Below, piece by piece: positions 59,623 through 64,000 of a stretch of 64,000 nt of DNA (positions within the stretch are counted from its first letter, which is position 1; the number at the start of each line of letters is the position of its first letter). Both the position numbers and the translations under genes were made by a program. Under the pieces are notes generated by a model. The model was not told the origin of the DNA, searched no databases, and saw only the letters and a list, made by a program, of their open reading frames with translations. This stretch comes from Mycobacterium nebraskense (GTDB lineage Bacteria; Actinomycetota; Actinomycetes; Mycobacteriales; Mycobacteriaceae): positions 1 through 64,000 of the forward strand of contig NZ_LQPH01000144.1 in the NCBI RefSeq assembly GCF_002102255.1. Direction: 5' to 3'.

Positions 59623-60663
59623 ATGAGCACCGTTTCGGCCTACGCCGCCACATCGGCAACTGAACCACTGACCAAGACCACCATCGAGCGGCGCGACCCG
59701 GGACCGCACGACGTGGCGATCGACATCAAGTTCGCCGGCATCTGCCACTCCGACATCCACACGGCCAAAGGCGAATGGGGCGTACCGAATTACCCCGTGG
59801 TCGTGGGCCACGAGATCGCCGGCGTGGTGACCGAGGTGGGCTCCGCGGTCACCAAGTACAAGGTGGGCGACCACGTCGGGGTGGGCTGCATGGTGAACTC
59901 CTGCGGTCAGTGCAGCAGTTGCCGGGCCGGCCTCGAGCAGTACTGCAAGAAGGGCGCGACCTTCACCTACAACGCCATCGACAAAGACGGCACGACGACG
60001 CAGGGCGGCTACAGCCAGGCGATCGTCGTCGACGAGAACTTCGTCCTGCGCATCCCCGACTCGCTGCCGCTGGACAAAGCGGCGCCGCTGCTGTGCGCGG
60101 GCATCACGCTGTTTTCGCCGCTGCGGCACTGGAAGGCCGGCGAGGGCACCCGGCTGGCGATCATCGGCCTGGGTGGCCTGGGGCACATGGGCGTGAAGCT
60201 GGGCGCGGCGATGGGCGCCGAGGTGACCGTGCTGTCGCAGTCGCTGAAGAAGATGGAAGACGGCCTACGGCTGGGCGCCAAGCATTACTACGCCACGGCC
60301 GACCCCAACACCTTCAAGAAGCTGCGCGGCAGCTTCGACCTGATGCTGAACACCGTCTCGGCGAACCTGAAACTCAACGACTACCTCAACCTGCTCGACG
60401 TCGATGGCACGCTCGTCGAATTGGGCATCCCCGAGCACCCGATGGAGGTGGGGGCGTTCGCGCTGGCGTTGGCGCGGCGCAGCCTCTCCGGGTCGAACAT
60501 CGGTGGGATCGCCGAAACCCAGGAGATGCTGGACTTCTGTGCCGAACACGATTTGACGCCCGAAATCGAGCTGATCGACCCGGACTACATCAACGAGGCC
60601 TACGAGCGCGTCCTGGCGAGCGACGTTCGCTACCGATTCGTCATCGACATCTCGAAGCTATGA
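59623..60663 (+). CDS. adhC: NADP-dependent alcohol dehydrogenase AdhC
   Basis: A 346-residue zinc MDR dehydrogenase of the cinnamyl-alcohol type. Catalytic zinc ligands lie in GICHSDIH and GHE; the structural zinc site is [15 protein letters not shown] (about 92-106). The cofactor motif is [12 protein letters not shown]. It reduces or oxidises aliphatic and aromatic aldehydes/alcohols. The length equals Rv3045. The stop overlaps the convergent DUF3349 gene by 6 bp. Confidence 0.95.
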   Translation: MSTVSAYAATSATEPLTKTTIERRDPGPHDVAIDIKFAGICHSDIHTAKGEWGVPNYPVVVGHEIAGVVTEVGSAVTKYKVGDHVGVGCMVNSCGQCSSCRAGLEQYCKKGATFTYNAIDKDGTTTQGGYSQAIVVDENFVLRIPDSLPLDKAAPLLCAGITLFSPLRHWKAGEGTRLAIIGLGGLGHMGVKLGAAMGAEVTVLSQSLKKMEDGLRLGAKHYYATADPNTFKKLRGSFDLMLNTVSANLKLNDYLNLLDVDGTLVELGIPEHPMEVGAFALALARRSLSGSNIGGIAETQEMLDFCAEHDLTPEIELIDPDYINEAYERVLASDVRYRFVIDISKL

Positions 60664-61095
60664 GGCAACCTCTGACGGTTGTTCGGGCGCGCAGTCACGG
60701 GCGATGACCTCGGCCGCCTCCGCGTGCTCGTCGTCGGGAACGACCTCGCTGACGTCGATGCCGGCCAGCGGCCATCCGGCCGCGGCCAACGTGGCGGCCA
60801 CCCGGATGATGTTTTCCTTGCCGGCGTCGAACTGCGTCATGTCGGAAATGAATTCGGCGATCTCGTCGCGATCGATCGGGTGATCGACGGTCTCCGGAGA
60901 CCCTTCCTTCGCGGTGATCTCGCGCACCACCTCCCGGATCTGGTCTTCGGTCAGCGGTGTGCTGCGCAGCAAGGCCATCAACGGCACGCGGTCCGGGCCG
61001 GGAACGCCGTCCGGGTAGCCGACCTGCAGCCACCGAATCACTGAACGGCAGAAATGGTGGCGGTGATCCTTCTCAGGGGAGGCGGGTTTCGTCAC
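60658..61095 (-). CDS. DUF3349 protein (Rv3046c-like)
   Basis: The 145-residue protein has a helical DUF3349 domain, seen in [20 protein letters not shown] (about 20-39) and [13 protein letters not shown], followed by an acidic C-terminal half. Small mycobacterial proteins of this family have known structures but no assigned function. It is somewhat longer at the N-terminus than I recall for Rv3046c, so a later start is possible. Confidence 0.8.
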   Translation of the reverse strand: MTKPASPEKDHRHHFCRSVIRWLQVGYPDGVPGPDRVPLMALLRSTPLTEDQIREVVREITAKEGSPETVDHPIDRDEIAEFISDMTQFDAGKENIIRVAATLAAAGWPLAGIDVSEVVPDDEHAEAAEVIARDCAPEQPSEVAS

Positions 61096-61161
61096 CAGAA
61101 CAGTGTCAGGGCAGTGGCATCACCCGCGCTAGCGAGCCGTCGCTCCGTCCCCACAATTCAT

Positions 61162-61827
61162 ATGCCGTTCATGGCCCGAACACGTCCAGCTCGGGCGCGA
61201 CCCGTGCGGTTAGAGGCCGAGTTTGTCGTCGCCGATCCCTACCATCGAGGCGTGCTCAAGGCGCTCGTCGTCATCCCACTGGCCTGCGGGCTGTTCGTCG
61301 GCGTCGTCGAACACAGCCCCGGGATGGGGTTTGCGGCGTTCTACGTGATGCTGCTGCTCGAGGTGCTCGTCGGCTGGTCGACGAAGCGTCAATGGCCGCG
61401 CGCGGGGCGCGCCGACGCGACCATGCGCGCGATCGACGGCATGGACGGGGTCGAGTTCGAGGGCTACGTGGCCACCCGCCTGCGCCGGGCCGGCTGGCGG
61501 GTCAAGTTCACCCCGACGGTCGGGGACTACGGCGTCGACCTGATCGCAGACAAGGACGGCCACTCGGTGGCGGTCCAGTGCAAGCGCTACGGCAAATCGG
61601 TGGGCGTCGCGGCCGTCCAGCAGGTGGTCTCCGGCGCCCGCCACCATGGGTGCGCCAGGAGCATCGTGGTGAGCAATCGGGAATTCACCAGGGCCGCAAA
61701 GCAATTGGCGCACACCCATGGTTGCCAATTGATCGGCCGCAAAGTCCTGCAGGCCTGGGTGCCACCGCCCGCACAGGCCGCTGAAACTCCGGCGGGAAGA
61801 AAATCGGCCCAGCGGGTGTCTGAATAG
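61162..61827 (+). CDS. Membrane-anchored Mrr-type restriction endonuclease-like protein
   Basis: The 221-residue protein has two hydrophobic segments (ALVVIPLACGLFVGVV, GFAAFYVMLLLEVLVGW) and a C-terminal Mrr_cat domain. The PD-(D/E)xK core is visible: GVEFEGYVATRL, then GDYGVDLIADKDG with the catalytic Asp, and VAVQCKRYGKSVG with QxK, followed by VVSGARHHG. Such proteins cut modified DNA or act in DNA repair at the membrane. The ATG at 61162 is chosen; start uncertain. No methyltransferase is adjacent. Confidence 0.8.
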   Translation: MPFMARTRPARARPVRLEAEFVVADPYHRGVLKALVVIPLACGLFVGVVEHSPGMGFAAFYVMLLLEVLVGWSTKRQWPRAGRADATMRAIDGMDGVEFEGYVATRLRRAGWRVKFTPTVGDYGVDLIADKDGHSVAVQCKRYGKSVGVAAVQQVVSGARHHGCARSIVVSNREFTRAAKQLAHTHGCQLIGRKVLQAWVPPPAQAAETPAGRKSAQRVSE

Positions 61828-61830
61828 GAG

Positions 61831-61878
61831 ATCGGGCCGGCCCCAGTCCCTCCCCCCCGACGGTGCGGCCGGCCCGAT
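61831..61878. terminator. Bidirectional terminator between mrr-like and nrdF genes
   Basis: Perfect 12-bp arms ATCGGGCCGGCC and GGCCGGCCCGAT enclose a 24-base loop between two convergent genes, starting 3 bp after the first stop. Confidence 0.8.
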
Positions 61879-61898
61879 TCTGAAAACAACCTGCGGCT

Positions 61899-62885
<987 letters not shown>

Positions 62886-62922
62886 TCACACGCCGTTTTT
62901 CCTGAGGGACGTCAGGCTCCAA

Positions 62923-62970
62923 ACACTACCCCTGGGGTACGACAACAAAGCGGAACACAAGAACTTGTGT
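62923..62970. promoter_or_regulatory. Tandem NrdR-type boxes upstream of nrdF
   Basis: Box A, ACACTACCCCTGGGGT (62923-62938), and box B, ACACAAGAACTTGTGT (62955-62970), resemble the NrdR consensus ACAC-wAtATaTw-GTGT. Box B is part of a nearly perfect 18-bp palindrome. The gap of 16 bp (32 bp centre to centre, about three helical turns) matches the usual spacing of paired NrdR boxes. They lie 50-97 bp before the nrdF start. Confidence 0.75.
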
Positions 62971-63077
62971 TTGCGTGTCGCGGACATACCCCGCGTTCAC
63001 TTTCACTCCCCCAAGTATTACGCGTTCGTCGCGTAATGGGGCCGAAGGCTCAGCCGCTACCCAAGAGCCACCGCTCG

Positions 63078-63095
63078 ATGTACCATTTGGTACAT
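63078..63095. promoter_or_regulatory. Perfect palindrome overlapping the SRPBCC start codon
   Basis: ATGTACCA TT TGGTACAT (18 bp, perfect) ends inside the ATG of the SRPBCC gene at 63094. Its form is typical of TetR operators in actinobacteria. The TetR gene at 63524 is the obvious candidate regulator, giving autoregulation. Confidence 0.8.
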
Positions 63096-63540
63096 GTTTA
63101 CCGAAGACAGTGTCGAGATCGATGCACCGCCGCAGCTGGTGTGGGATGTCTTCAGCGACGTCGAGCACTGGCCCGACTGGACCGCCTCGGTGACTTCGCT
63201 GGCTGGACGGGACGGTTCCGCCCTCGCCATCGGCAGGCGGTTCGCGATCAAGCAGCCCGGCATGCAGAAGCTGGTGTGGACGGTCACCGAGCTCGATCCG
63301 GGCACCTCCTGGACCTGGGTGCAACGCTCCCAGGGCGTGAACGTCACCGCTCGCCACTATGTGACCGCCCGACCCGACGGCGGCACGCTCGTGCGCCAGG
63401 AACTCGACCAGCGCGGCGCACTGGGCGCTCTCGTCGCGAAGCTGATGGTCAAGAAGACCAAGCGATTCCTCGAACTCGAGGCTCAAGGACTCAAGGCCCG
63501 GTCTGAGCAGCTCAGCCGCGCCAATGGCTCGCACTCCTGA
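63094..63540 (+). CDS. SRPBCC-family protein
   Basis: A 148-residue polyketide-cyclase/START-like protein (VEIDAPPQLVWDVFSDVEHW at residues 7-26, WTVTELDPGTSWTW). The fold binds hydrophobic ligands in a deep cavity; no catalytic residues can be named. It overlaps the downstream tetR gene by 17 bp, so both are made together and the pair may respond to the ligand bound by one of them. The ATG lies inside an operator-like palindrome, so the transcript has little or no leader. Confidence 0.85.
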   Translation: MFTEDSVEIDAPPQLVWDVFSDVEHWPDWTASVTSLAGRDGSALAIGRRFAIKQPGMQKLVWTVTELDPGTSWTWVQRSQGVNVTARHYVTARPDGGTLVRQELDQRGALGALVAKLMVKKTKRFLELEAQGLKARSEQLSRANGSHS

Positions 63541-64000
63541 CCTACAGCGGCGCCGACAGCTGCTCGATGCGCTCTTCGACGAGTTCGCGGCGGGCGGCGT
63601 TGGTGGCCGTTCGCTGCGCGAAGTGGCTGCGGCGGTCGGCACGAGCCATCGAATGCTGTTGCACCACTTCGGTTCTCGAGAAGGCCTGCTGATGGCGATC
63701 GTCGAGGAGGCCGAGCGACGCCAGATGGCTGTCGTCCCCGGGCTGCCGACGAATCCGGCCGAGGGCTTCGCCGCTATGTGGGCCGACCTTCGCCGACCCG
63801 AGCTGCGCCAGCTGGAACGCCTCTTCTTCGAGTGCTACTCGCGTGCGGCCCAAGGCGAGAAGCCGTTCACGCACATGATTCCCGGCGCCGTCGACGGATG
63901 GCTGCGCGAGGTCGAAGTTTCCGCCGACGTTCCTTACGATGCCGCAATGGCAAGACTCGGGCTTGCCGTGACTCGTGGCCTGCTGCTGGATCTCGTGGCC
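63524..64000 (+). CDS. TetR-family regulator, truncated by window end
   Basis: An ATG at 63524 opens a frame that runs through the last base (159 codons, no stop). It starts MARTPDLQRRRQLLDALFDE and shows the TetR helix-turn-helix with LREVAAAVGTSHRMLLHHFG (about 34-53) and SREGLLMAIVEE. The C-terminal ligand domain is only partly inside. Overlaps the SRPBCC gene and probably represses the pair through the palindrome at 63078-63095. Confidence 0.88.
   Translation, partial: MARTPDLQRRRQLLDALFDEFAAGGVGGRSLREVAAAVGTSHRMLLHHFGSREGLLMAIVEEAERRQMAVVPGLPTNPAEGFAAMWADLRRPELRQLERLFFECYSRAAQGEKPFTHMIPGAVDGWLREVEVSADVPYDAAMARLGLAVTRGLLLDLVA

Overview
The window is high-GC actinobacterial DNA from a nontuberculous, pigmented Mycobacterium. 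Gene order and start choices follow the M. tuberculosis Rv3010c-Rv3050c segment almost gene for gene: pfkA, gatA, gatC, ACT protein, ligA, MetE-like, lpqA, mnmA, iscS, PlsC/GNAT pair, fixB, fixA, the Rv3030-Rv3032 polysaccharide genes, Rv3033-Rv3041c, serB2, ctaD, fecB, adhC, Rv3046c and nrdF. A slow grower related to the M. avium or M. kansasii groups is likely, but the species is an inference. All ortholog names are assigned from memory of gene order and protein features, not from a search.

Layout. 1-10467: a palindromic repeat array, a proline-rich MinD/EspI-like ATPase, the pfkA-gatA-gatC block, an ACT protein, then an accessory insert (mmpL-mmpS, a TetR regulator and a Cys/Met PLP enzyme). 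10472-19336: ligA, a membrane protein, tRNA thiolation genes (mnmA, iscS) and an OlsA/OlsB-like acyltransferase pair. 19461-23429: an orphan DosS/DosT-like kinase and the electron-transfer flavoprotein genes. 23657-27301: three methylglucose-lipopolysaccharide-type genes. 46644-63540: the conserved Rv3033-nrdF segment. 63078-64000: an SRPBCC gene with its TetR regulator, the latter cut by the window edge.

The most interesting part is 27311-46509, about 19 kb inserted between the Rv3032 and Rv3033 orthologs. It is a light and carotenoid island. It holds crtE-crtI-crtB-crtYc-crtYd, a CrtT-like methyltransferase, crtU, a Rieske oxygenase-like protein and a DUF2784 membrane protein in one tightly overlapping operon. 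Two paralogous MarR regulators, a type 2 IPP isomerase with a UDP-glycosyltransferase, an MmpL transporter, a TspO protein and a DNA photolyase complete it. The expected product is an aromatic carotenoid of the isorenieratene type, possibly hydroxylated and glycosylated.

Three long dyads with the same architecture lie at 30365-30399, 30448-30492 and 42548-42578. They sit in the two divergent promoter regions (marR/crtE and idi/mmpL) and define a likely MarR regulon. This parallels the CrtR (MarR) control of the crt operon of Corynebacterium glutamicum, an operon that also contains an MmpL-type gene. Other regulatory DNA includes a pair of NrdR boxes upstream of nrdF, a TetR-type dyad before mmpS, and a perfect palindrome overlapping the start codon of the SRPBCC gene.
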